64,000 nucleotides of DNA from Lachnospiraceae bacterium (GTDB taxonomy: Bacteria; Bacillota; Clostridia; Lachnospirales; Lachnospiraceae), in assembly GCA_014804755.1 (NCBI GenBank), contig JAAUZE010000003.1, positions 210,309-274,308 on the forward strand, written 5' to 3'. The notes under the pieces are model-generated. The model did no database searches and was not told where the DNA came from. It was given only the letters and a program-made list of their open reading frames with translations. Positions 53,996 through 62,518 of the stretch are shown here, in pieces. The stretch's first letter is position 1. The number at the start of each line of letters is the position of its first letter. A program made the position numbers and the translations under genes.

Positions 53996-53996
53996 C

Positions 53997-54248
53997 ATGT
54001 CAAAGGTAAAACTTACGATAACCGGCAGTAACTGTAGATGCGGTTATTTCAAAAAAGGTCAGGAATACATTGTCAAGGATTTATGCCCTCCATTGTGCCA
54101 TGAATTATGGAATACCATCTATCCCTTTGTTTATGCGTTGCAAAATGGAGCTGAGCTGGACTATGGGAATGCCCGCGCGAAGATGTTTGACGCAAAATGC
54201 CCGGATGGAGGCAGAGTGAGTATTCATGGAGAAATCATGGAAGATTAG
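53997..54248 (+). CDS. TIGR04076 family protein
   Basis: 83 residues, the normal size. Features: VKLTITGSNCRCGYFKKGQEY, then a conserved CPPLCHELWNTIYPFVYALQ and a C-terminal FDAKCPDGGRVSIHGEI. Several cysteines suggest a metal site. The function is unknown. It starts 1 bp after the GNAT stop. Confidence 0.85.
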   Translation: MSKVKLTITGSNCRCGYFKKGQEYIVKDLCPPLCHELWNTIYPFVYALQNGAELDYGNARAKMFDAKCPDGGRVSIHGEIMED

Positions 54249-54277
54249 TAATCTCGGAATTTTACGGAGGTAGTGGC

Positions 54278-54943
54278 ATGGGTTGGCAAAGTTATCCATT
54301 TTTGGTCACACCAAAAGAGCTTAGAACAGCATGTGAGCCTTTTAAGCTGGTTGTAGACAATACTTGTGTACCGATTGATTACACAGATACACCCATTGAA
54401 GATTTCCTCAAAAATTATTCTTTGTTATATGAACTATTAATCGGTGGTGAGGTTCTTAATGGGAAAACGCACGGTAAGTTATTGAAACAAATTGCGATTA
54501 CAACAAATTTGTCGGCAGTTAAATTCAGCAGAGGACATGAACTTGATGGGAAAATGGTCAAATCCGTGATTTTTGATAAATCAATAAGTCCTATGCCGTA
54601 TCTCTCGCCGTTCACGTTTGTGACATACTGCGAAAATGATAAAATAAATGTCAGTACAAGAGCTTCCTATATGATGTATACAGATGTTGTATTCGGTTAT
54701 GAGATCAGTTTTTGCAAGTTCAGCCAGAGTGATGTGGATTATTATGGGCTTTCAAGTGAAAAAGAATTTAAGACCTATCCTGACTATGAGCTATTTAAGA
54801 AAAGCATTGCTAAAATTACAAAACCACTTAGATTCAGGCTGAATGGGATAGTGAAAAAAACTTCGATCAGAATCAGCGATGAAGTAAAGATGCATTTGCC
54901 TAATCTTTATTGTATTAAGAGTAACGGGATAGAAATTTTATAA
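54278..54943 (+). CDS. Conserved-looking protein of unknown function
   Basis: The ATG at 54278 behind CGGAGG (54265-54270) gives 221 residues; an upstream in-frame start would overlap the preceding gene and is less likely. The protein is mixed alpha/beta with segments QSYPFLVTPKELRTACEPFK and MYTDVVFGYEISFCKFSQSD. There is no signal peptide, membrane segment or recognisable catalytic motif. I do not recognise the family. Confidence 0.7.
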   Translation: MGWQSYPFLVTPKELRTACEPFKLVVDNTCVPIDYTDTPIEDFLKNYSLLYELLIGGEVLNGKTHGKLLKQIAITTNLSAVKFSRGHELDGKMVKSVIFDKSISPMPYLSPFTFVTYCENDKINVSTRASYMMYTDVVFGYEISFCKFSQSDVDYYGLSSEKEFKTYPDYELFKKSIAKITKPLRFRLNGIVKKTSIRISDEVKMHLPNLYCIKSNGIEIL

Positions 54944-55041
54944 ATTTATATTTATCGGTAAGTTACTTAGAGTGAAGATCGGGATTAGAAGAAGTTATGT
55001 AAACGTACATTGAAATGCACAGAATAAAAAGGAGTCTTCTA

Positions 55042-55824
55042 ATGGAAATAGTATTTACGAATCCCGGCGTGGATTATATGATTCATCAAATCATGGAATT
55101 TCAGGGCGAAGAGGAAACGGCTTTTTGGAGTGATTCGCTGTATCATTTCTTTCCGCAGCTTGATAGGGCGCATACGACCACTCTGTCTTTCGCTGAAAAG
55201 AAAAAATACATAGACGGTGTTCTTCGTAAGGTCTATGTAGAACTGGAAGATACAATAAACGAAAAGACAGTGTTATATTCGCAGCATTGGAAAAATTGCA
55301 AAGCTCGGATTAGTGAGGCTTTATCGGAGGCTTTTGAGGTCGATTGCAGCACCTTATTCAATGATCTGCATTGTAATGTCAGTATGAATCCCGTCGGACC
55401 CCGCTTCCTGCGAGAACATAGTTTTGATGTTTTTTATTTGAATAGTGAGAGAGGGGCTATTGGTTCGAGCATCCATGAAATCATACATTTTGTGTGGTTT
55501 TATGTGTGGAATGATTTGTTTGGTGATAGCTATGACGAATATGAGCGCCCTTCTTTGAAATGGATTCTCAGCGAAATGGTAGTGGAATCTGTGATGAAAG
55601 ACCCAAGACTCAGTGATATTAATCCATATTTTCCAAGAGAAAATGGCGGCTGTATTTATCCATACTTTTTTGACATGGTGGTAAATGATTCTTTGATTCT
55701 TGATACCCTTGATGAAATGTACCGAAGTCGGAATATTCGAGAATTTATGAAAACCAGCTATGCCTATTGCCAACAGCATGAAGTGGAAATCAGAAACCAT
55801 ATTCAAAAGTCTGAAAACAAATAA
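55042..55824 (+). CDS. Putative HExxH metallopeptidase-like protein
   Basis: The ATG at 55042 behind AAAAGGAG gives 260 residues. The sequence SIHEIIHFVWFYVWNDLF contains HEIIH (about residues 145-149), the zinc-binding and catalytic motif of gluzincin-type peptidases. A possible third ligand Glu is in WILSEMVVESVM, about 25-30 residues later. The rest is helical. There is no signal peptide, so it is cytoplasmic. No named family is recognised. It lies directly upstream of an S66 peptidase gene. Confidence 0.72.
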   Translation: MEIVFTNPGVDYMIHQIMEFQGEEETAFWSDSLYHFFPQLDRAHTTTLSFAEKKKYIDGVLRKVYVELEDTINEKTVLYSQHWKNCKARISEALSEAFEVDCSTLFNDLHCNVSMNPVGPRFLREHSFDVFYLNSERGAIGSSIHEIIHFVWFYVWNDLFGDSYDEYERPSLKWILSEMVVESVMKDPRLSDINPYFPRENGGCIYPYFFDMVVNDSLILDTLDEMYRSRNIREFMKTSYAYCQQHEVEIRNHIQKSENK

Positions 55825-55876
55825 ATTGATAACTCCTGATTTGTCTAACAGAGGGATAGAGAGAAGGCGAAAAAAT

Positions 55877-56809
55877 ATGATTCCCAATAGATTAAAATAT
55901 GGCGATGAAATACGAGTAATTGCACCATCGGGCAGTCTTTCAAGAGTGAGAAAAGATATTTATGATCATGCGCTTTCTTACTTAGAATCGCAGGGATTTA
56001 AAATAACATTCTCAAAGAATAGCCGGGAAATGAATGAATTTCATTCTTCTTCTGTTTCATCAAGAGTAGATGATATTCATGATGCGTTCAAGGATAAGAA
56101 TGTAAAGATGATGATTACCTGTATCGGTGGATTCAATGTGAATCAGATTTTGAAGTGCTTAGAATATGATTTAATTGAAGCAAATCCAAAGATATTGTGT
56201 GGTTATTCGGATATTACGGCATTGTTACATGCAGTATATGCGAGAACCGGATTAGTTACGTATCATGGACCGCATTTTAGTACGTTTGGCTTTGATAAAG
56301 AGGCAGAATTTACGCAAAAGTATTTCTTTGATTGTATCATGAAAGAGGAATGTATTTCCATATGTCCTTCTAATACTGCAAAAGAATATGATGTCATTCA
56401 AGAAGGCTGTTGTGAGGGAGAAATCTTAGGCGGAAATTTATGTACATTAAATCTGTTGCAGGGCACACCATATATGCCTGATTTAGAAAATAAAGTATTG
56501 TTTATTGAAGATGATAATATTATGGGAGATTATTTTGTATATGAATTTGATCGTAATTTACAATCTTTATTACAGGTGACAGGCGCAGAATCTATCAAAG
56601 GAGTTGTGTTTGGCAGATTTGATGAGAGCTGTAAATTAGATAAAGAAATCATGAAAAAGGTGATAAAAGATAAAGTTGCTCCCAATATTCCTGTTGTTTT
56701 TGGTGTTGATTTCGGACATGTATTTCCAATGATTACGTATCCGATTGGCGGAAAAGTACAAATCAAAGCAAAGAGTGGCAAAATAGATATTCAAATAATG
56801 GAACACTAA
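55877..56809 (+). CDS. S66 family LD-carboxypeptidase / MccF-like peptidase
   Basis: The ATG at 55877 behind GAGAAGGCG gives 310 residues, the usual length. The N-terminus has IRVIAPSGSLSRV. The serine nucleophile is in LCGYSDITALLHAVY, the glutamate in VLFIEDDNIMGDY and the histidine in FGVDFGHVFPMITYPIGG, so the Ser-Glu-His triad is complete. Known members cut murein tetrapeptides (LdcA) or detoxify microcin C (MccF). Its place among small resistance-like genes slightly favours an MccF-like role, which is inference. Confidence 0.92.
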   Translation: MIPNRLKYGDEIRVIAPSGSLSRVRKDIYDHALSYLESQGFKITFSKNSREMNEFHSSSVSSRVDDIHDAFKDKNVKMMITCIGGFNVNQILKCLEYDLIEANPKILCGYSDITALLHAVYARTGLVTYHGPHFSTFGFDKEAEFTQKYFFDCIMKEECISICPSNTAKEYDVIQEGCCEGEILGGNLCTLNLLQGTPYMPDLENKVLFIEDDNIMGDYFVYEFDRNLQSLLQVTGAESIKGVVFGRFDESCKLDKEIMKKVIKDKVAPNIPVVFGVDFGHVFPMITYPIGGKVQIKAKSGKIDIQIMEH

Positions 56810-56818
56810 AGCATTTTG

Positions 56819-56858
56819 GTCCATGTACTTATGTAAAAGGAGTATATGGACTTTTTTT
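56819..56858 (+). terminator. Rho-independent terminator after the S66 peptidase gene
   Basis: GTCCATGTAC pairs with GTATATGGAC (one G-U pair) and is followed by seven T residues. Confidence 0.85.
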
Positions 56859-57009
56859 ACCTTAAAACAGCTAAACTTTCGTAGCGGGCATACAGTTGGA
56901 TGAAACTGGATATACTACAAAAACAATGAAACAGTAAGTTTTTGAACATTGATGACACAAAGTTGAAAAAAAGAGAGATTTGTGTTATCCTATCTTCAGA
57001 GGTGGTGTT

Positions 57010-58332
57010 ATGTTAAAAAAACAAGCTCAACTAAAAAAACGTGATTTATATTTAAATCGGTTGATCGCTTTTCAGGATACGGATTTAGTGAAGATTATTA
57101 CCGGAATACGCCGTTGCGGGAAATCGAGTTTGATGAAATTGATGGTTCAGCACTTAAAAGAAAATGGTGTGGCTTCCGAACAGATCATTCAGATAAATTT
57201 TGAGTCAATTGAGTTTCGAAAGATGTCAACTGCAGATCTATATCAGTATGTTAAAATACGAATGCCGGATGACAAAAAAACATACTTATTTTTTGACGAA
57301 ATACAGCGCGTTGGGGATTGGCAGGATGCGATCAATTCATTTCGGGTAGATTTTGACTGTGATATTTATGTGACGGGTTCTAATGCTTATTTACTTTCTT
57401 CGGAATATGCCACCTATTTAGCCGGACGATATGTTGAGATCAAGATGCTGCCTTTATCATTTAAGGAATTTCTTGACTTTCATGGGTATGAAATAAAAGA
57501 AAAACAAAGTCCTACAGGAGAATTGCGTAAGCGTATTTACGATGTGGAGGGTGAGAATTATGACCCCAAGGAACTTTTCGAAGCTTATATGAAGTTTGGT
57601 GGAATGCCAAGTATTGCAGATATAGGTCTTGATACAGATAAAGTGCTTGCGTTGTTGGATGGTGTTTACTCGACAGTAGTAATGCGCGATATTTTGGAGC
57701 GGGAGAAACGGCGTGGACAAAGACAGATAACGGATGCTGAGCTCCTTCGAAAAATCATTATGTTTTTAGCGGATAACATTGGTAATAACACATCCATCAC
57801 CTCTATTGGAAACACATTAGTTACTGAAAAACTGATTGATACTGATAAGAGAAATGGGAAACCGGCAGTTCAGACAATACAGGCATATGTAGGTGCGCTA
57901 TTGGAGTCTTATATCTTTTATGAGATCAAGCGCTTTGATATTAAGGGGAAAGAGTACCTAAGAACATTAGGAAAATACTATATTGTAGATATCGGCTTGA
58001 GAAATTATCTGTTGGGTTTTCGGGATGTAGATACAGGGCACTGTATTGAAAATATTGTATATTTCGAGCTGCTTAGGAGAGGTTATGATGTGGCAATCGG
58101 CAAAATCGGTGACAATGAGGTTGATTTTATAGCTGCCAATGTCAAAGAAAAAATATACTTCCAAGTAACAGAATCTATGAATGATCCTTCAACCAGAGAA
58201 AGAGAATTGGCACCGCTCCAAAAAATCCGCGACAATTATGAAAAAGTTGTGATTGCGGGAGAATGTGATAATCCGGTAACGCAGGATGGAATAAAAATTG
58301 TTAAGTTGACAGATTTCCTGTTAAAAGAGTAA
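57010..58332 (+). CDS. AAA-family ATPase with DUF4143 C-terminus
   Basis: The ATG at 57010 behind AGAGGTGG gives 440 residues. Walker A is GIRRCGKSSLMKLM (about residues 28-41) and Walker B TYLFFDEIQRV (about 89-99), followed by the sensor VTGSNAYLLSS. The C-terminal half is a DUF4143 domain (FEAYMKFGGMPSI; ENIVYFELLRRGYDVAIGKI; EVDFIAANVKEKIYFQV), whose nuclease-like fold is of uncertain activity. Such genes are common in accessory regions and their role is unknown. Some are discussed as defence or toxin-related. Confidence 0.9.
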   Translation: MLKKQAQLKKRDLYLNRLIAFQDTDLVKIITGIRRCGKSSLMKLMVQHLKENGVASEQIIQINFESIEFRKMSTADLYQYVKIRMPDDKKTYLFFDEIQRVGDWQDAINSFRVDFDCDIYVTGSNAYLLSSEYATYLAGRYVEIKMLPLSFKEFLDFHGYEIKEKQSPTGELRKRIYDVEGENYDPKELFEAYMKFGGMPSIADIGLDTDKVLALLDGVYSTVVMRDILEREKRRGQRQITDAELLRKIIMFLADNIGNNTSITSIGNTLVTEKLIDTDKRNGKPAVQTIQAYVGALLESYIFYEIKRFDIKGKEYLRTLGKYYIVDIGLRNYLLGFRDVDTGHCIENIVYFELLRRGYDVAIGKIGDNEVDFIAANVKEKIYFQVTESMNDPSTRERELAPLQKIRDNYEKVVIAGECDNPVTQDGIKIVKLTDFLLKE

Positions 58333-58438
58333 GTAAATCAATTTACCTATTCCGGTATATTTTATGTTATACTGTTTCATATGATTTGGTTCCCTTATTT
58401 TTCCGTTTGTTCGGGATTTATGGGGGAATGAAAGATTA

Positions 58439-58473
58439 GGTTAATTCCTTACCGGCTGTAAGGGGCATTAACC
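58439..58473. promoter_or_regulatory. Nested inverted repeat upstream of the small ABC operon
   Basis: GGTTAAT pairs with ATTAACC, and inside it CCTTAC pairs with GTAAGG. It lies 32 bp before the ABC ATPase ATG and about 70 bp downstream of a TATACT -10-like hexamer at 58368-58373. It could be a leader hairpin or an operator for a GntR-type repressor, which often controls such exporters; no such repressor is in the window. Confidence 0.45.
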
Positions 58474-58505
58474 AAAAATAGATTGTAGTAGAAAGGAATT
58501 GCTCA

Positions 58506-59324
58506 ATGATTACCCTGGACAACATCACAAAAGAATACAATCAAAAAATCGTTTTACATGACATCAGTATGATCATCGAGCAGGGACAGTCCATTGCCTT
58601 TACCGGACATAACGGATGTGGGAAAAGTACCTTGTTAAAAATGATTGCAGGTTTAGTACGACCAACAAAAGGAAATGTAAATTATGAGCGATCATTCCAG
58701 TTTCATTACGTACCGGAACATTTTCCACAAATGCAGTTAACTGCAGAAAGCTATTTATTCAGTCAGGGAAAAATGGAGGGAATCGAGGAGATAGAATTAA
58801 AAAAACGAATGCAAAGCTTATCTCAAGATTTCTTTTTTCAATCCATGTTGAAAACTCCTATGAAACGCTTGTCAAAAGGAAGTTTGCAAAAAGTTGGCGT
58901 GATACAGGCGTTGCTTAAGGATCCGGATATATTGCTGCTGGACGAACCGCTTTCCGGTCAGGATATCGCATCGCAGCAGGTGTTTATTGATAAGATGAAT
59001 GTGTTACGAAAAAACGGGGTTGTGATTCTGATGGCCTGTCATGAACCATATCTAATTGATGCAATTTCAGATTGTGTGTATCAGTTGGATGATGGTTTAT
59101 TAACTTTGGTGAGCAAACACAGTATAAAAGAAAAAACGTGGTATGTTTTAAGATTTACAAATGGAAATGAGTGTTCTGTACCGGAACGATGGAAAGGGCA
59201 TTTGCAGTATGTTGAAAATGGATGCATCCTTCGTGTAGAAGAGAAAGACTGTAATATTGCGAGTATGGAAATGCTACAGGCAGGATGGAACTTGAGAGGC
59301 ATGATGAATGAAAGCGATATGTGA
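58506..59324 (+). CDS. ABC transporter ATP-binding protein
   Basis: 272 residues. Walker A is TGHNGCGKSTLLKM (about residues 34-47), the signature reads LSKGSLQKVGVIQALL, and Walker B is DILLLDEPLSGQD. A C-terminal extension of about 70 residues follows the NBD. It resembles YtrB/CcmA-type ATPases of small exporters. Its end overlaps the permease gene by 17 bp. Start behind AAAGGAATTG. Confidence 0.93.
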   Translation: MITLDNITKEYNQKIVLHDISMIIEQGQSIAFTGHNGCGKSTLLKMIAGLVRPTKGNVNYERSFQFHYVPEHFPQMQLTAESYLFSQGKMEGIEEIELKKRMQSLSQDFFFQSMLKTPMKRLSKGSLQKVGVIQALLKDPDILLLDEPLSGQDIASQQVFIDKMNVLRKNGVVILMACHEPYLIDAISDCVYQLDDGLLTLVSKHSIKEKTWYVLRFTNGNECSVPERWKGHLQYVENGCILRVEEKDCNIASMEMLQAGWNLRGMMNESDM

Positions 59325-60036
59325 AATGATCAAGTATCAATACAAACAATATATGATTTCTGCAAAATGGGTGATGCCATTCATCGTGCTGTTAGGGACT
59401 CTGAGTATGATGTACAGTATATCTCCGGTTGCGATTGTGGACAGTTTTTCGATGACAGGAATATTTCTTTTTGTTATTATGGTGTGGATTGGAAGGACAA
59501 TTCAAGGAGTGGAACCGGAAGTGTCGGAGCAGGTGATGATATTAAGATTAAAAAGCGATCGAAAATATTATCTGTGTCATATCATATTTATGATGTGTAT
59601 TTGTGCAGTAGTTACTGGAATATCTATTGTGGTTCCGGTTTTGATACATATACGGAGTGGAAATGCGCTATTATCGCGTCAATTCACTTGGTCGGATTTT
59701 GTTGGAGGCGGACTGTTAATGCTTGTATGTTCGTTCGTTGGCGGGATGGCAGGAGAATTGTTTCATATACGAATAATGAAAAACAGAACAGTGGGAATTG
59801 GAGTGACATTTTTTATTACTTTGTTAGCAGTTTGCCGAAACGGTGTGATTGCGGAATTTGCCGCTATGAAGTATATCCTCTGGGTAATACCACCAATTTC
59901 AGACGTGGTAAGTTGGTTTACAAATAAAAGCTATTTTAATATGGGAGAAGTGATGAAAGGTTTTCTTCTTCTTCTGATATACGGGGGAGTGATGGCTGTT
60001 ATGAAGGTGGAAATGTTGAAGAGAGTGAAGTTTTGA
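59308..60036 (+). CDS. ABC transporter permease
   Basis: 242 residues with six hydrophobic segments (WVMPFIVLLGTLSMMYSISP; MTGIFLFVIMVWIGRT; IIFMMCICAVVTGISIVVPV; GGLLMLVCSFVGGMAG; VTFFITLLAVCRNGVI; FLLLLIYGGVMAVMKV). It overlaps the ATPase gene by 17 bp and forms the membrane half of the same transporter. The substrate is unknown. Cargo might be a peptide or antibiotic, by analogy with similar two-gene systems. Confidence 0.88.
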   Translation: MKAICEMIKYQYKQYMISAKWVMPFIVLLGTLSMMYSISPVAIVDSFSMTGIFLFVIMVWIGRTIQGVEPEVSEQVMILRLKSDRKYYLCHIIFMMCICAVVTGISIVVPVLIHIRSGNALLSRQFTWSDFVGGGLLMLVCSFVGGMAGELFHIRIMKNRTVGIGVTFFITLLAVCRNGVIAEFAAMKYILWVIPPISDVVSWFTNKSYFNMGEVMKGFLLLLIYGGVMAVMKVEMLKRVKF

Positions 60037-60050
60037 CAGATTAGAATTGA

Positions 60051-60141
60051 AATCAATGCAAGCATCAGGCGTCCGCAAAAAAGAGGTCAATCTGAGGACG
60101 GGAAAGATTCTTAATATTTTCAATACGCTTACTGATGGCTT
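60051..60141 (+). pseudogene. C-terminal remnant of a GNAT acetyltransferase gene
   Basis: The stretch reads NASIRRPQKRGQSEDGKDS, a stop, then YFQYAY and a second stop. The intact GNAT at 61482 ends SEDGKNSKYFQYAY, and 60091-60180 matches 61917-62005 nearly base for base, including the following trailer. The Lys codon before YFQYAY has become TAA, and the LEKNGFDVIEEF part is missing. It is a decayed duplicate of that gene's 3' end. Confidence 0.8.
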
Positions 60142-60195
60142 CCGACTGACAGTGAGACAAACCGGAGAGCAAAATCGGAATGTAAGGAGACCACT

Positions 60196-60666
60196 ATGAG
60201 AAGAAAAGATCGGGAAGTAACGGATTTGATAAAAATCGAAAACATCATAAGTCGATGCACCTGTTGCAGAATTGGTTTTCATGATGATGGAGAAGTATAT
60301 ATTGTCCCACTAAGTTTTGGGTATGAGGCAAAGGGTGATACTTATATTTTTTATTTTCACGGAGCCAAAGAGGGACGAAAAATCGACTTGATCAAAAAAA
60401 ATCCCATAGTAGGATTTGAAATGGATACGAATTATGCTCTAAACGAAGCAGACCTTGCTTGCGGTTATTCTGCACGCTTTCAGAGTATCATTGGCAATGG
60501 TGTTATTAGCATCGTATCAGAAATCGAGGAAAAGAAGTTGGGGCTTTCCTTGCTCATGGAGCATAATACAGGGAAACAGAACTGGAATTTTGATGAGAAA
60601 ATGGTGAATGCAGCTACGGTATTTAAGCTGGAGGTCACAAAAATGAGCTGCAAAGAGCATGAATAA
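60196..60666 (+). CDS. Pyridoxamine 5'-phosphate oxidase-like (NimA-type) flavoprotein
   Basis: 156 residues. The family pattern is MRRKDREVTDLIKIENIISR, CRIGFHDDGEVYIVPLSFGY and YIFYFHGAKEGRKIDLIKKN, as in NimA-like and other split-barrel flavin-binding proteins. Members bind FMN or similar cofactors; some reduce 5-nitroimidazoles, but this cannot be predicted here. It lies directly after the GNAT remnant. Confidence 0.9.
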   Translation: MRRKDREVTDLIKIENIISRCTCCRIGFHDDGEVYIVPLSFGYEAKGDTYIFYFHGAKEGRKIDLIKKNPIVGFEMDTNYALNEADLACGYSARFQSIIGNGVISIVSEIEEKKLGLSLLMEHNTGKQNWNFDEKMVNAATVFKLEVTKMSCKEHE

Positions 60667-60729
60667 TACAATTCCCAGTTGCAGAGTGGTGAAGCAGACT
60701 GAAAAATCGGGTTTTGAAAGGATTATACT

Positions 60730-61422
60730 ATGAAGAAATTAGGATTGGTTGGAGGAATGGGACCAGAGTCAACAATTCCCTATTACCATGATATTGTTTA
60801 TGGAGTGCAAAACAGAATCGGGAATAATTTCTTCCCCAATTTAACTATTGAGAGCGTAAACGTATTTGAGGTTTTAAGTTTATGCAATGAGCAAAAATAT
60901 GATGAATTGGCTGATTACTTAATGCAGGCAATTAAAAGCCTTATAAAAAGTGGAGCTGATTTTATAGCGTTATCAGCAAATACTCCACACATTGTATTTG
61001 ACAGATTAAAAGAGCAATCAACAGTTCCGTTAGTTAGCATTGTTGAGGTTACAAGGGATGAGGCAATTCGATTGAATAAGCATAGGGTAGGACTGCTTGG
61101 AACCATTTTTACTATGACAGATGACTTCTTCAAGAAGCCTTTTTACAGTAGTAATATTGAAATTATTATTCCAACTATGAAGGAAATGGAATATATAAAT
61201 TGTAAAATATCTTCAGAATTAGAACTTGGTATTGTAAAAAAGGAAACTTTAGAAAGTTTTCAAAAGATTATAAAGCGTATGGCGGAAGAAGAGGGAATTG
61301 AAGCTGTTATATTAGGCTGTACGGAATTACCACTTTTGCTTAGCGATGAAGTAAGTCCTGTTCCATGCTTAGATACTATGAAAATACATATACAGCATTT
61401 AATTGATTGGATTGTTGAATAA
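60730..61422 (+). CDS. Aspartate/glutamate racemase family protein
   Basis: 230 residues, start behind TTGAAAGGATT. N-terminal LGLVGGMGPESTIPYYHDI is characteristic. The second catalytic cysteine is present in VILGCTELPLL (residue 197). At the first catalytic position, FIALSANTPHIVFD has Ala83 in place of the usual Cys (or the Thr reported for E. coli YgeA-type enzymes). Two-base racemisation is therefore doubtful. It could be a one-sided enzyme, an isomerase of another substrate or inactive. Cytoplasmic. Confidence 0.88.
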   Translation: MKKLGLVGGMGPESTIPYYHDIVYGVQNRIGNNFFPNLTIESVNVFEVLSLCNEQKYDELADYLMQAIKSLIKSGADFIALSANTPHIVFDRLKEQSTVPLVSIVEVTRDEAIRLNKHRVGLLGTIFTMTDDFFKKPFYSSNIEIIIPTMKEMEYINCKISSELELGIVKKETLESFQKIIKRMAEEEGIEAVILGCTELPLLLSDEVSPVPCLDTMKIHIQHLIDWIVE

Positions 61423-61481
61423 GATAAATCCCGGTTTGCCGGGGCGTTGAAGATGTTTGAGGGGCGATGGGATGAGGATGC

Positions 61482-61961
61482 ATGATGAACATTAGTCTAA
61501 GAAACAGAACTGACGAAACGGTCAAGATTTATTTTGAGAAAGCAAATAGGCCGGAGATAAAGAAGGTATTGCCACAGAAGGCACAAACTGTTGAAGAAGC
61601 CTTGGAGGATTATAGGGCATCCCTGCTTCTGGGTGCAGGAAGCTATGGAAGAACCATTTACATAGATGAGAACTATATTGGCGATATATGGTGCTACTGT
61701 ATTGATGTTCACGAGGAACCAAGCGCAATGTTAAGTTATTGTATATTTGAAAAGACCTATTGGTCTCAGGGTGTCGCGACAGAAGCTGTCATGATGTTCT
61801 TGAAAGAAATACAGGACAGATATAAGCTTAGAACGATTGGTGCCTTTACATTTTCTGAAAACCTTGCATCTATACGGGTTCTTGAGAAAAACGGTTTTGA
61901 TGTGATAGAAGAATTTTCTGAGGACGGGAAAAATTCTAAATACTTTCAATATGCTTACTGA
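61482..61961 (+). CDS. GNAT-family acetyltransferase
   Basis: 159 residues (ATG 61482, with a second ATG directly after). It follows the RimJ/RimL-like pattern: LRNRTDETVKIYFEKANRPE, YIDENYIGDIWCYCI, then EKTYWSQGVATEAVMMFLKE, where the acetyl-CoA loop is SQGVAT, and ENLASIRVLEKNGFDVIEEF. The 3' end and trailer are duplicated in degenerate form at 60091-60180. Acceptor unknown. Confidence 0.92.
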   Translation: MMNISLRNRTDETVKIYFEKANRPEIKKVLPQKAQTVEEALEDYRASLLLGAGSYGRTIYIDENYIGDIWCYCIDVHEEPSAMLSYCIFEKTYWSQGVATEAVMMFLKEIQDRYKLRTIGAFTFSENLASIRVLEKNGFDVIEEFSEDGKNSKYFQYAY

Positions 61962-62029
61962 TGGCTTCCGGCTGATGGTGAGACGAACAGGAGAGCAAAA
62001 TCGAAAATTGGGATTTGCGGAGAAATATA

Positions 62030-62491
62030 ATGAAAGAAATAATTGCCTATGAAATGTCATTTAAGAAAGAAATAGAATATAGCGATGAAGTGTTTTGCAT
62101 ACCCTTCAAAAAAATATATTGGAATGAATATTTGCAAAAATATAATGAGTGCTTTTATGAAATGAGAAAAGATTTGGAAATTGAACCAATCAATTTTTAT
62201 TCGGATTATTCTCAAATGATAGATAAAGCAGGTAATACTTACCTTTGTCTGAAAAATGGGGTAATAGCCGGGGCTGTGTCCTGCTATGGAAATGAAATAG
62301 ATGATTTATTTGTTGATAAGTCGTTTCAACGACAGGGCTTGGGACGAAAGCTGCTATTATGGGGGATAAATCACATAAAAGAGCAGGGTTATGATGAAAT
62401 CATTTTGCATGTGGCTGAATGGAATCAAAATGCGGTAAAGTTATATTTACAAACTGGATTCACGATTCAAAAAAAGGAAAGAGTTCGTTAA
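62030..62491 (+). CDS. GNAT-family acetyltransferase
   Basis: The ATG at 62030 behind GCGGAGA gives 153 residues. The fold motifs are VIAGAVSCYGNEIDDLFVDK, SFQRQGLGRKLLLWGINHIK (acetyl-CoA loop RQGLGR) and WNQNAVKLYLQTGFTIQKKE. An in-frame TTG at 62015 is an unlikely alternative start. The acceptor is unknown. Confidence 0.91.
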   Translation: MKEIIAYEMSFKKEIEYSDEVFCIPFKKIYWNEYLQKYNECFYEMRKDLEIEPINFYSDYSQMIDKAGNTYLCLKNGVIAGAVSCYGNEIDDLFVDKSFQRQGLGRKLLLWGINHIKEQGYDEIILHVAEWNQNAVKLYLQTGFTIQKKERVR

Positions 62492-62518
62492 TATCCCATT
62501 TGAAGGAGCTAACAGAAA

